A program made the position numbers and the translations under genes. Of a stretch of 64,000 bases of DNA, positions 25,140 to 34,807 are shown piece by piece. This stretch comes from Steromphala cineraria. Taxonomy: Eukaryota; Mollusca; Gastropoda; Trochida; Trochidae. Every line of letters begins with the position of its first letter. Positions within the stretch are counted from its first letter, which is position 1. The DNA is taken from NCBI GenBank assembly GCA_916613615.1, contig OU744732.1, positions 57,744,727-57,808,726 on the forward strand, written 5' to 3'. Under the pieces are notes generated by a model, which was given only the letters and a program-made list of their open reading frames with translations, ran no database searches and was not told the DNA's origin.

Positions 25140-25330
25140 ACGCCAGAAGTGTCTTAAGGCCGGCGTTCCATGTGTCCGTAGTGCATAATGCGTAGTGCGC
25201 AATGCGTAATGCGTAATGCAGCACTTTACACTAAATTATTAGAAATTAATTCAATGTACGCGTAGGAAGCAACACGCAGCACGCAACACGCATAACGCAC
25301 GAATACGTACACATGGAATCTCAGATTAAG
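25140..25330. repeat. GCGTAATGCG-rich dispersed element, copy 2
   Basis: A shorter relative of 21650-22115. It has direct GCGTAATGCGTAATGC words on the left, CACGCAACACGCATAACGC on the right, and an outer right end 'gcacgaatacgt' as in copy 1. Confidence 0.6.
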
Positions 25331-25935
25331 CATGCCTAAGTATTTGACAAGAAAAGAAAAAGTCATTAAAAACCTCAATTTTAGAAGCACTGAGACGGGT
25401 AACCAATCCAATCGTTAAGCCTCGCTCATCGTTGCTGAACTTCAAACTGTCAACTGATCAATCAGCAATCACATGCCGCCACGTCACGCCCTCTGGGGTT
25501 GACTGATGTAAGGTTCGCCAAATGGACTAATTATGCGAAATTGATTCTCGTGAACTTATGAAATCACCAACTAAGACAAGAATAACTTAACAACTTAAAA
25601 TATAAATATGAAATAAAGTACATCATGACGATATCTTCACCAACTTTAATTAAACGTATATAAATCTTATCCTTGATATTCGTTATGTTCAACATTTACC
25701 ATCGGATACAAAAACATCAACTCCCTTAAAATAGGATATCAAGAGACATGTGGTCACAATTGATGCAAATTCACATATTGAATGCCAAATATTGGCGCGA
25801 AGTTAAAAATATATTTCAGTCAAACGTCAACACTTTAAGTTAGTATTTATTTAAGTTCCACTCTATTCATTGGAAGGGAAACTAGATATGATTCCTGAAA
25901 TAATGATTAAAAAATTTACTCGACACGGGCATAGT
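25331..25935. other. Nothing recognised
   Basis: No gene or repeat recognised. Confidence 0.3.
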
Positions 25936-26095
25936 TAAACCATTCTCTCCCCACAGTGTGAATCAAGGCATGTTGATTGAGCCTCTGTTCTATTACGCCG
26001 AGTTTGTTGGATAGAATGGGAGATGCATGATTGGAGGCAATCAAAGTTAGTTGTGCAATCAGCGACGCTGTTTTTAAATCATCATTTTGGCTACT

Positions 26096-27405
26096 AAATA
26101 ATAATGAATAGTATTTATATAGCGCTTAAATCTCCATGTTGTGGACTCAGAGCGCTCACTGCTACGATGATATATATACAAATGGAGAAAGTTGAGTCAA
26201 GTTTTAAGTGAAGAAGGCTTTCTTGAACAAATATGTTTTCAGGTCGCTCTTGAATTGTTCCAGTGTTGGTACACCACGCAGTACATCAGGAAGGGAGTTC
26301 CAAATCGATGGTGACGTGAACATAAATGAGTGCTCTCCCATAGATTTTAGACTGCATTTTGGAATGTGGAGGAGATTTTGACTGGATGAACGAAGTGTTC
26401 TTTGCGGCTTGTAGGTTTGTAGCGTATCCGACAGATAAGAGGGCAGTGATCCATCAAAGTGGCGGTATGCAAGTGTGGCGAGTTTGTACTGGATACGGAA
26501 CTTTACTGGTAGCCAGTGTAGTTCCATCAACAGAGGTGTAGCATGATGGAATTTGCGCTTCTTCAAAACAAGCCGGGCAGCATGGTTTTGGATCCGTTGA
26601 AGACGGGCAAGTTGTTCATTTGAAAGTCCCACTAACACAGAGTTGCAGTAGTCAAGTTTGGATGTTATGGATGCAGTGACTAGTTTCGCCGTGGTGTCCT
26701 GTGTCAAGAATTTTCTGATTGATGACAGACGTCTTAATTCTAGGAAGCACGCTTGACAGATCTTCCCAACATGATGTTTCATTGTAAGTGATTGATCCAT
26801 GTGGACACCAAGATACTTCACTGAGGTTTTGAACCTAATGTCAGTTCCCCCAATGCTAGCTGACACATGCTCAATAGTTTTCAATCGAGCAGGAACACCA
26901 ACTACCATCAACTCAGTCTTGTCAGTGTTCAGGTTTAGCTTGTTGCTGGTCATCCAATCAAGGACTTCGGTGACACACGACTGGATGTTTGACTTAATGG
27001 TGATGAAGTCACTTGCTGGTGCACTCTGTGAGAGTTCAGTGTCATCTGCGTATTTGTGAAACTCACAATCATGGGAGGTAATGACATCAGAGAGTGGTTG
27101 AGTATAAATAGTAAAGAGAACTGGACCCAAGACAGAGCCTTGAGGTACTCCATAGAGTAAACTGTTTGGCACCGATCTCGCATTATCAATGAGAACAGAC
27201 TGTGATCGATCATGTACATAGGAGCTGAACCATGCCAGAGCTGTGCCTTGGATTCCAAAGGTGGTTCTAAGTCGATCCAGAAGGATAGAGTGATCAATCG
27301 TGTCGAAGGCTGCGCTGAGGTCAAGGAGAGCAAGAAGTGAGACCTGCCTCTTATCAGCCCTGCACCGTAGGGCGTGACCCCTGTGGCCCTTGTTAGGAGC
27401 CACAA
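26096..27405 (-). mobile_element. 5'-truncated non-LTR retrotransposon (CR1/L2-like group)
   Basis: A minus-strand element with a long open RT frame and a 3' end of the 'gcgctatataaat...attattattta' type, which is widespread in CR1/L2-related LINEs. The endonuclease and the first RT blocks are missing, as expected for 5' truncation on insertion. It lies inside an older TIR element, so it is the younger of the two. A clear target-site duplication was not found. Confidence 0.8.
26204..27403 (-). CDS. Reverse transcriptase fragment of a non-LTR retrotransposon
   Basis: The open frame covers 399 residues. Motif A is LLDLSAAFDTIDH (about 26-38), followed by LAWFSSYVHDRSQSV (about 56-70). Motif B is GVPQGSVLGPVLF (about 85-97), and the catalytic box is YADD (118-121). 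The thumb and the typical C-terminal SPSIWNSLPDVLRG...FKSDLKTYLF follow. All three RT signatures are intact and there is no internal stop over 1.2 kb, so the copy is young. The enzyme of this class copies the element RNA at a nicked genomic target. The N-terminal 'MAPNKGHRGHA' is probably not a real start: the element is truncated here and lacks its endonuclease and fingers, so it should not be autonomous. The clade within the CR1/L2/Rex1 group cannot be fixed by eye. Confidence 0.93.
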   Translation of the reverse strand: MAPNKGHRGHALRCRADKRQVSLLALLDLSAAFDTIDHSILLDRLRTTFGIQGTALAWFSSYVHDRSQSVLIDNARSVPNSLLYGVPQGSVLGPVLFTIYTQPLSDVITSHDCEFHKYADDTELSQSAPASDFITIKSNIQSCVTEVLDWMTSNKLNLNTDKTELMVVGVPARLKTIEHVSASIGGTDIRFKTSVKYLGVHMDQSLTMKHHVGKICQACFLELRRLSSIRKFLTQDTTAKLVTASITSKLDYCNSVLVGLSNEQLARLQRIQNHAARLVLKKRKFHHATPLLMELHWLPVKFRIQYKLATLAYRHFDGSLPSYLSDTLQTYKPQRTLRSSSQNLLHIPKCSLKSMGEHSFMFTSPSIWNSLPDVLRGVPTLEQFKSDLKTYLFKKAFFT

Positions 27406-27689
27406 GGCCACAATGATGGCAAAGGCTTTGTGATATGAACCACCCTTTTCATGCGAGAAGCGTTGTCATTTGATAATGAAATTCAAATGTATTGTGATGC
27501 AATTTTTTAAATGATAACCTCTTAAGAAGTTTTACTCAGAGAATAACCCGGTTTGATGTATTTCTTTTTAAAGGAAGACCTGATAGCATGTTTATAATTG
27601 GAAGTATGTCTTGAAAGAAGAATAATTGTTCAGACCTACATTACAATTTTTATCACACAAGTATTATCGAAAAGTATACAACGTTTCAA

Positions 27690-27760
27690 TTTTCAGAATA
27701 AAGATTCGAACTTGGAACCATTGGCTCTCACGTAACCTAATACATTACCACTAGTCAACT
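27690..27760 (-). repeat. tRNA-like (SINE head) sequence hosting an inserted foldback element
   Basis: On the minus strand, 'agttgactagtggtaatg' resembles an A-box/D-arm and 'ccaagttcgaatc' a B-box/T-loop, at tRNA-like spacing. The sequence is interrupted at its 5' side by the 27762-27955 hairpin element. Similarity is partial, so a tRNA-derived repeat is more likely than a gene. Confidence 0.35.
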
Positions 27761-27761
27761 G

Positions 27762-27955
27762 CATCTTCCTACGCAGAGCCTGAAAGGCCAGTTTCCAAAC
27801 TGTCATTTTATGCCTTGCTGCAGAGACTCTACTTTTCTGTGCTGCTATAGTGCCCCTACAGACTAGAGAGCAAGCACAGAAAACTCAAGGCTATGCAGCA
27901 AGGCATAAAACTGACAGTTTGGAAACTGGCCTTTTAGGCTCTGCGTAGGAAGATG
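27762..27955. mobile_element. 194-bp foldback MITE with 9-bp target duplication (Mutator-like)
   Basis: The arms begin CATCTTCCTACGCAGAGCC and run about 60 bases as an almost perfect inverted repeat. The loop lies around 27823-27893. AGTCAACTG occurs immediately outside both ends (27753-27761 and 27956-27964), a perfect 9-base target-site duplication. Long TIRs and a 9-bp duplication are typical of Mutator-like elements. It encodes nothing. Confidence 0.9.
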
Positions 27956-28184
27956 AGTCAACTGAGGACCAGCTGAATGAGTCTTCTTCCATGTATAGTC
28001 ACGCTTTCTCTGCTCCGATATAATACCCAACGGGAGACATTCTCTCTCTAACGCCGGACTTGGGAATCATAAATTATCATATTGGAAATTATAACATTTG
28101 ACTATTTATAGATTGCAGGAACGCCTTCGAGATTAAATCCCTCCCTTCAGGGTTTTCTTCTGAGAACAGAAAACCTCGGAGCCA

Positions 28185-28278
28185 TATTTTCTCCTTCACA
28201 TAATTCTAGCAGCCGTGATAAAGGTATTTTTTTAAAACCCTTAAAAGCGCTGTGAAACTCCAAATCACCTCACTTCTC
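28185..28278 (+). repeat. Diverged SINE tail module
   Basis: 'tctagcagccgtgataaagg', 'cccttaaaagcgctgtgaaa' and 'ccaaatcacctcact' match the order of the module at 597-678 and 954-1038. Confidence 0.5.
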
Positions 28279-28599
28279 CTTAAGGTTAGGATGTTGACAA
28301 GAGGATTCAAATACCTATCTTTCATACAAACTAAAGTAAGACCACTTAAATCGTTTGAATAGTATGATCTTGTGAACACTTTATACGTGTAAACAAGTTT
28401 TACGAAGTTCCATTTTTAACAAATGATACATTTAATCAATTATATCCACAAATGAGTTCAAATGTTGTATTGAAACGCATTTCCATGATAACCGATGTTG
28501 ACATAAAGTACCCATGAGTTTAACTAAGTTGTATTAAAAGATAAGTTATTCGCTTTCACGCATGACGAACTTCAGGTAAGCTCTTTCACGCACTCACGC

Positions 28600-28800
28600 A
28601 CATAAATATAACTGCTACCGAGATTGTGCTTCCCACGCTCTGAGCATGGCCCTTTAGTTGACAGGCATGAGTGCGTATCTCAAGCCAGCGTTCCTTTAGA
28701 CAGGTAAACCTGAAAATATGAGCAACCATATGCCTCAGGTTGATAGCAAAAGGGGGCGTGGTTTTCCCACGCTCGCACAACTGTCTTGTCGCGTGCCACT
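28600..28800 (-). promoter_or_regulatory. Paired GAGCGTGGGAA (CSL/Su(H)-like) sites
   Basis: On the minus strand GAGCGTGGGAA occurs twice, with cores at 28630-28637 and 28764-28771, 134 bases apart. The second lies in an imperfect palindrome GCGTGGttttcCCACGC. CGTGGGAA is the high-affinity CSL/Su(H) core. Function is inferred from the motif only. Confidence 0.35.
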
Positions 28801-29279
28801 TTTGAAATACAAACATTTGCTGTCGAGTTTTACGTGCTTTTCAAATTCACGTGCTCTTCGTGCTCTCCTTACCAATCGGACACGTTGTGGGCGGGGCTAA
28901 CTGGATCGTGATTGACATGTTGACACACGAGTTGCACGGGTTATCGTGTTCATGTCCGTGCCGTGATTTAGTGAAGGAATGTGTGCGGTGCTCTCCCGTG
29001 GCCGAACAAGTTCGTACAGCAACTTATCTGAAAGGGCTCTGACCGTACAAACATGCACAGCTCGTTTCCTTAACTGACCTCAAATAGCGATACTCCGTGG
29101 GTAGCATGCATGTTAAGGGAAATGTTGCCACTCATCATAACCATATCGTGAACTCAATTTCTTATTTATGACATTCTATGTATATGTTTTAGTTGATATC
29201 GGTACATGTATGTACCTTTGACGTTCAGTTTGTAAAGGATAAGGTTCGCTATTGTCATTATAAAAGAAATATCGAAGCT

Positions 29280-30170
29280 GGTTTGATATACGTATTGAAA
29301 CAAGTTAAGCACCCCCACGATTTTTCAGCTGCAAAAGTTGCCGGATAAGAAAGAAGGCGGTGTGGTTGTAGAAATAATCGTATGGTATGATAGAACCATA
29401 ATTTAGCAGCTAAGGGAAGAACGTAACATCTTGATAACGTTTCGCATCTTTTTGGATATTTGCATTCATAAAATTGTTGTAGTTTAATGTAAAAAAACAA
29501 GGTACATCATTCTGAGAAAAGAAAGTTGTTATTTGTAGTTGTGATGTTGTAATTCAATTCTTTCAAGTCCTCCAGTCAAACTTTAGTATCAACATTTTAG
29601 TCAAAAGTGACTATTCAGAACTAGATAAAACCTTCAAAGTCGCAAATTCTCCTAAAACCAAAATTCAAGGAAAATGGTTTAATAACAAAAGATGGTCAGT
29701 GTCAACTGTTATGACTCTGGAAATCAATGAGAAGTGTTTGATTAACAGATTGAACTCCAAAGATTATTCCAAAATCGTATGATTCCAGCCGTTTCGTCAA
29801 TAATTGACAATAAACTGTTGAAAAGGGGATGCCATTTCAACGACAAGTTTCTTCCTTTTTTGTAAGATAAGAGATGAATTTATGTATGGAAGTCAAGTTG
29901 GTAACATAACTGTTATTTTTTATGTCTGAAACCAATTGTCTATTGCCTACTACTATTGCACTACAGCCATACTTATTTTTGGTGAGATTTCAGTACCATT
30001 ACAAATCCAATCGTAATTTCATAAAATCTCTACATGGACGATCTTTCTGTGAAGAAATTATTAACAAATGTTAGGAGCCATAAATTTATTCCTGGTACCG
30101 TACATTTGCCATAGCATCATTTTTAAGTTTTCGAATTTAGGGGGTGCTTAACTTTTTTCCCCATGTATAT
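29280..30170. mobile_element. Tc1/mariner-like TIR element without intact transposase
   Basis: AAGTTAAGCACCCCC near 29299 recurs inverted as GGGGGTGCTTAACTT near 30140-30154. The ends are about 870 bases apart, near TA dinucleotides. The TIR matches in its core but differs inside it. No transposase could be read between the ends, so it is a non-autonomous or decayed element. Confidence 0.55.
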
Positions 30171-30848
30171 ATAAAACAGTGATTTTGTTCTTAGTTGTGG
30201 TCTCTTTGATCAAAAATCTATAATTTACCGGAGTGTTATCACAATGTCAATTTTGATCAAAATCAAAACTTTTCTCAATGTGAACAATTATGCATATCCA
30301 ATAAGTTTTTGCGCTGAAGTTTGCGTTGTGATAACTTTTATGTGATTTCTTGCTAGGTGAGTGACACGGTATGATTCCCTAACATGAACAAGTCATTTTA
30401 TAGTTTTATTCTAACCAATATAAGATTATTACAAAATAAAATTAATCCTAATTAATTTTAGATATTCAAATCCATTGTTAAATCACGTGCACATACTGGA
30501 TAGTGTCCTTTGGTTTGGAAAAATCTCATTATTATTATTTGGTAACTAAAGTCAATTTGCAAAGAAAGGTACAACGTGCATGAAACAAACCAGCAACTGT
30601 TTTGTAACGATTTATGGGCTTAGAACAATACAGAGTTTATGATGTTAACTTAAATGATAGGGTAAACACCCTGATCTCCTAAAGGGAGACAAATATCTAT
30701 GGCGATTTGGTCTGGCAAAACGAACGAGTGAGTGAGCGAGGGATTGTTTTACGCCGCTTCGGCAATATTTCAGCATCAAAACGACCGAGATAGGGTTTTC
30801 ACAGTCTGAGTTAACCTAGCCTCAATATGTTCCATTTTACTCCTATAC

Positions 30849-30902
30849 TGCCTGGCAATGAAAACCTAGGTTAACTTAGACTGGGGTTTTCATTGCCAGG
30901 CA
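30849..30902. repeat. Short hairpin, perfect 18-base stem
   Basis: TGCCTGGCAATGAAAACC (30849-30866) is exactly complementary to 30885-30902. An outer pair (AGTCTGAGTTAACCTAG and CTAGGTTAACTTAGACT) overlaps it, so two alternative stems are possible. Confidence 0.75.
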
Positions 30903-31117
30903 TAAGTGAAGCACATTGCCATAATTTAGAACACACTGTAAGATTCGCCGTCGAAATGAAGCAATATAGTCATTTAAATCCGTTTATGACGCGGTCACTG
31001 TGGTCTAAAGGCATATAAGCCTAATAGAAAAAGTTAGTAAACACCTAAAAGCTTTACAGAAACTATAATTTCTTGTTAATTGTAACGAAATAATGTTCTC
31101 AAAGAACACTTAGGAAG

Positions 31118-31299
31118 GTTGTTAGGTCAATTACAATATCAATTTGACTAAGGAGAAGTTGTTATGTCATGACAATAGCAATTTGACTAAGGAGAAGTTG
31201 TTATGTCATGACAATATCAATTTGACAAAGGAGAGGTTGTTATGTCATGACAATATCAATTTGACTAAGGATAGGTTGTAATGTCATGACAATATCAGT
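31118..31299 (+). repeat. Tandem array, 39-base unit, part 1
   Basis: Unit starts (GTTGTTATGTCATGACAA type) lie at 31118, 31158, 31197, 31236 and 31275, giving a period of 39-40. The unit also contains TATCAATTTGACTAAGGA. The array resumes at 31593 after an insertion. Confidence 0.85.
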
Positions 31300-31592
31300 C
31301 ACTAGTGACTGATAACAACAATGACCTGACGTCATCGAACAATTAATGTTCTGACGCAATGACACGCTCATGGCTTCATGTTGGTGCTTTGGTGACGGGC
31401 TCTCTTTGGAGCCGACTCAACGTAAATGCACTTAATTTCGTTAGAAATACAACGATAAAAACATTTAAAAAATAGAAAATTTTTGTTTTCTTGACAAATA
31501 CCATGTTTATCTCATCTCGTGAGGCAGAACAGTTATATATTTTCCTCACTCGATGAGATAAACATGGTATTTGTCAAGAAAACACAAATATC
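31300..31592. mobile_element. Insertion splitting the 39-base array: CRE-containing block plus hairpin
   Basis: The first part (about 31300-31420) is homologous, inverted, to about 44035-44150: 'gatgacgtca' words, 'cgtcag', 'tcattgcgtcag' against 'tcattacgtcag', and 'ttatcagtca'. The second part is a hairpin whose 40-base arms (31485-31524 and 31544-31583) differ at two positions. Confidence 0.6.
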
Positions 31593-31708
31593 CTCTTATC
31601 ATGTCATGACAATATCAGTTTCACTAAGAAGAGCTTGTTATGTCATGACAATATCAATATTAATTTGACTAAGGATAGGTTGTAATGTCATGACAATATC
31701 AATTTGAT
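31593..31708 (+). repeat. Tandem array, 39-base unit, part 2
   Basis: Two to three further copies of the ATGTCATGACAATATCA unit follow, continuing the array at 31118-31299. Confidence 0.75.
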
Positions 31709-32980
31709 TTGGATACTGTTTATGGTTGATCGTATACGAGTTTTCCCCATAAATGAAACTACCTTGAAGTTGGGTGTGTATATGAATAGGATCAATTTTA
31801 AAAAGACTATGGTCATTTTGTTAAAAGTTCATACTTTTTTTTTATTTTGACACAAAGCCAAACTTAACTGAAAAAAACAAATCAGGGCTAGGGTTGTTTT
31901 CGGGAGTTCGTTTAAATATACTCATACTTTATATTCAGTCACATGTTTTGTTCATTTAGGCATAAAATAACGCTATTTTACATGCCCCTTTCAAAGTGAC
32001 AGTAAACACTGTACATGTAGCAAGTATTCAAATTGCTGGTCTAAATTTCACAAAAATACGAAATCAAAAATAGATCTGACGACACTTTCTATTACGCAGC
32101 TGTCACCACAAGTGTATACTACATAGACATAAAACCACATAATACTTTCCTCACGACCCTTTACAAAGGAAGCTCAACATCATATTTTAGACGGGTGGGC
32201 TCCGACATGACATGAAACACTCCCATGAACTGTTAATCGCTACCTATGTTCAAGCGACAAAGCAATTCGAACATATCCAAACTTGCATCCTCAGACAATT
32301 ATGTCACCCCTGAAAAGCGTGAATATCGTGCACATACACCCGTCGAGACACTCGCCTCGTCACGTGACTGATATATACAGGCTGGAGCGTGCAGCATGCG
32401 TCATGTCAGGTATCACGTGCAGGCTCAGACATGTCCCAGACTAAACAATAACAGTCTTGCACGTGGACAGTCACGTCATAGATTCGGTTAAGTGGTTATA
32501 TTTCTCAGTAGGGGGTTATCTTTGTTTACGTATATCCTTTTACACCTATATGAAAAGGCCTGTCATTTGACTAATTGAACGTGGGATTTTCCCCTTATTT
32601 TTCCTCCTTTGAAAATGCCGAAGGGGTGATATAGAATTTCGAACACGCAAACTATTTGGATTAAGGAGTACTCAAATGTATATTCATTTTGAAAGAAATA
32701 TGATATTCTATAACGTTACTAATAAGCACTAATTTAACTCATTATTTGTATGTTTTCTTCCTATGAAGTCGAGAGAATGATCCAACGATATTTCTTAGAT
32801 AACGCAACACATGCGTATAATCGAAGTCGTTTGTGGTATATTAATTCCGAAAAAAACTTTCAAACGTACATTTCATGATCACTTTGTCATGGGTTGTTCT
32901 CATTATCAATTATGAAATAGTTTCTATCATGACTTTATCAGGTAAACTTATCAAACAACTACAGTATAAATTAAAAAATA
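31709..32980. other. Nothing recognised
   Basis: No gene recognised. A kappa-B-like GGGATTTTCCCC lies near 32585; a single site is of little weight. Confidence 0.3.
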
Positions 32981-32984
32981 TTCC

Positions 32985-34180
32985 TGTATGTATTATTTAA
33001 ACTTTTTGATTGTAAAATTAAACCAATGCTTTTGTAAGGCGCAGAAATATGGGGATATCAAGAAAGAAATGTTGTTGATAAAATTTTGTAAATTTATTTT
33101 ATGTGTGGGTAAGCATGTTTCAAGTAATGCAGTGTTAGCTGAGTGTGGTAGATATAGTATGAATGTGGATAATTATCTTAAATTATAACCTTTTGGTGTA
33201 AATTTTTAAAGGGGCAGTAGCACGTGATGATTTTATATTTTAAAATTTTCACTGATAATTGTAAGTTAATGCTATATGTATTATCATAACAGTGTCAAAA
33301 TCTCATTACACAAGCCAATCATCCATAGTCAGAGGACAAAGTATGAAGATTCACATAAAATCCATTGGCGGCCATTTTGTGTGAACATCTTTAATTCATT
33401 TTGTGTAAGAAAAAGGAATCGCATGGCTAAACTTCAAGTTATATATTTGAATTATTACTGCTCCATTTAGTTTAAATACATTATCTTTCCATTAGAACCA
33501 TTCATTTTCATTTTCCTGACATCACCTTATATTCCCCCTAAAAACGTGCTACTGCCCCTTTAAGGATGTTTAATGATCGTTACCCTAAACAATATTATAA
33601 CTACATGTTTAAATTAGATTCTGTTGGTAGGGTTACGTGGGCTTGAGGGATACGTACTCTTTTAAACAATTATGGATTTAGTCATGTTTGGTTTGTACAG
33701 GACATTGGCAATGAAACATAATTCTTGTCATCTTTTAAGTAGAGGTTAGTTGATTGTACTAAACAAGATATAAGTAGCAATAATATCAATTCTTCCAGAC
33801 TTTCTCATTTCAAAAGTTTAATGTAATCCTTCCCGATTGATCATTGTATTTTAAGAGTAAATGTTAGAGAACTAAGGAGATATATATGTCTTCTAAGATT
33901 TAATGCATTGCCATTAAGATGTAACACTAGATGGAACGAAACTGTTAATTCTGATGTTGTTTGTAAGATGTGTTATAGTAGAAGTATTGAAAATGAAGTC
34001 CACTTCCTGTTTGAATGTAATAAATATGTAATACTTAGAAAAAATTATCTACCTGTATGGGATACACTAACGAACAATTGTAAATTGATCAAGCTATTAA
34101 TGTCTAATGATATTGATCTTTTAATGAATTGTGCTAAATATATTAAATTGTCTCTTAAATGTCGATCTGTAACAAATTAA
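32985..34180 (+). mobile_element. Decayed LINE C-terminal region, split by a TTAA MITE
   Basis: Two blocks read as the post-RT region of a non-LTR retrotransposon. The first (32988-33187) has AQKYGDIKKEML, KFCKFILCVGKHVSSNA and ECGRYSMN, as in LINE ORF2 tails. After the MITE at 33206-33563 the frame resumes with RMFNDRYPKQYYNYM, then with stops through the WVRxLL...GFxxVW segment. It ends with an open stretch (33908-34180) bearing a CKMC...HFLFEC zinc-knuckle-like motif. At least three in-frame stops or shifts mark it as dead. It differs from the CR1/L2-like copy at 26-27 kb. Confidence 0.8.
33206..33563 (+). mobile_element. TTAA MITE family, copy 2 (inserted in a LINE)
   Basis: TTAA (33206-33209) precedes AGGGGCAGTAGCACG, and CGTGCTACTGCCCCT precedes TTAA (33560-33563). 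The 350-base body is non-coding. It interrupts a LINE whose two halves flank it in order, which proves it is mobile. Confidence 0.92.
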
Positions 34181-34807
34181 AGATTGCGATGTCTGTATAT
34201 TGCCATGTAAAGTGTATTAATGTCATATGGTTTTGTACATGGGCCAATGGCCTACAAAACCGAAATAAACTTTCTTTCAAATATCAAAATACAGATTTCT
34301 TGTACATGTACTTACCATATAGGGTCAATATCAGATATCTATATGATTAATTTAGTTTTCGAGTTTTCATTCAGACTTTACATCTTCTTTATAATATGTT
34401 AAGACATTATTCATAATGTCGCTGTATTTCAATATCACATTCACCGCCATTGAATGTACATCTTAACATACGTTGCTATTCACTTCGCTCAATATCGAGA
34501 TATTAACTTTTATGAAATCAGAACATGAAATGGCAATATTCTGTCATCTCCTTTACATACATGACACGTGCAGAACACCTATTGAACACCTGACACCTGT
34601 AAAAATGTCTTCCATGACACCTCCCGTTGAGATATGAATAAGTGGTCTAAGTAACAAGACCGAATGGTATGTACGTCGCATCGTATGTATTGATGAGATA
34701 TGCTGTTTGCTGAGTTTATACTTTTACAAAAGGAAATCGTCTTTCAATATAACGTTGGACAAAATACTTCTCTCTTAGTCTACAGTTTCCGGGTAGCTAT
34801 GAAGTAG

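Larger units (their letters stand above)
25941..27510. mobile_element. TIR element (62.5-kb family), split by a non-LTR retrotransposon
   Basis: The left part (25941-26093) and the right part (about 27411-27510) are, in that order, the two halves of the reverse complement of the element at 62457-62808. The left part shares 'tgattgagcctctgttct', 'gattggaggcaatc', 'cagcgacgctgtt' and 'tggctactaaat'. The right part shares 'gtgatatgaaccaccctt' and 'catgcgagaagcgtt'. The 1.3 kb between them is the retrotransposon. The far right terminal repeat is decayed or lost. Confidence 0.8.

Noticed and set aside
26950..27411. A 153-codon frame opposite to the reverse-transcriptase reading
   Set aside because: It overlaps the RT frame on the same strand in another frame and has no motif; it is a shadow.
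32583..32594. A kappa-B site (GGGATTTTCC)
   Set aside because: A single 10-base match is expected by chance at this scale and has no supporting context.
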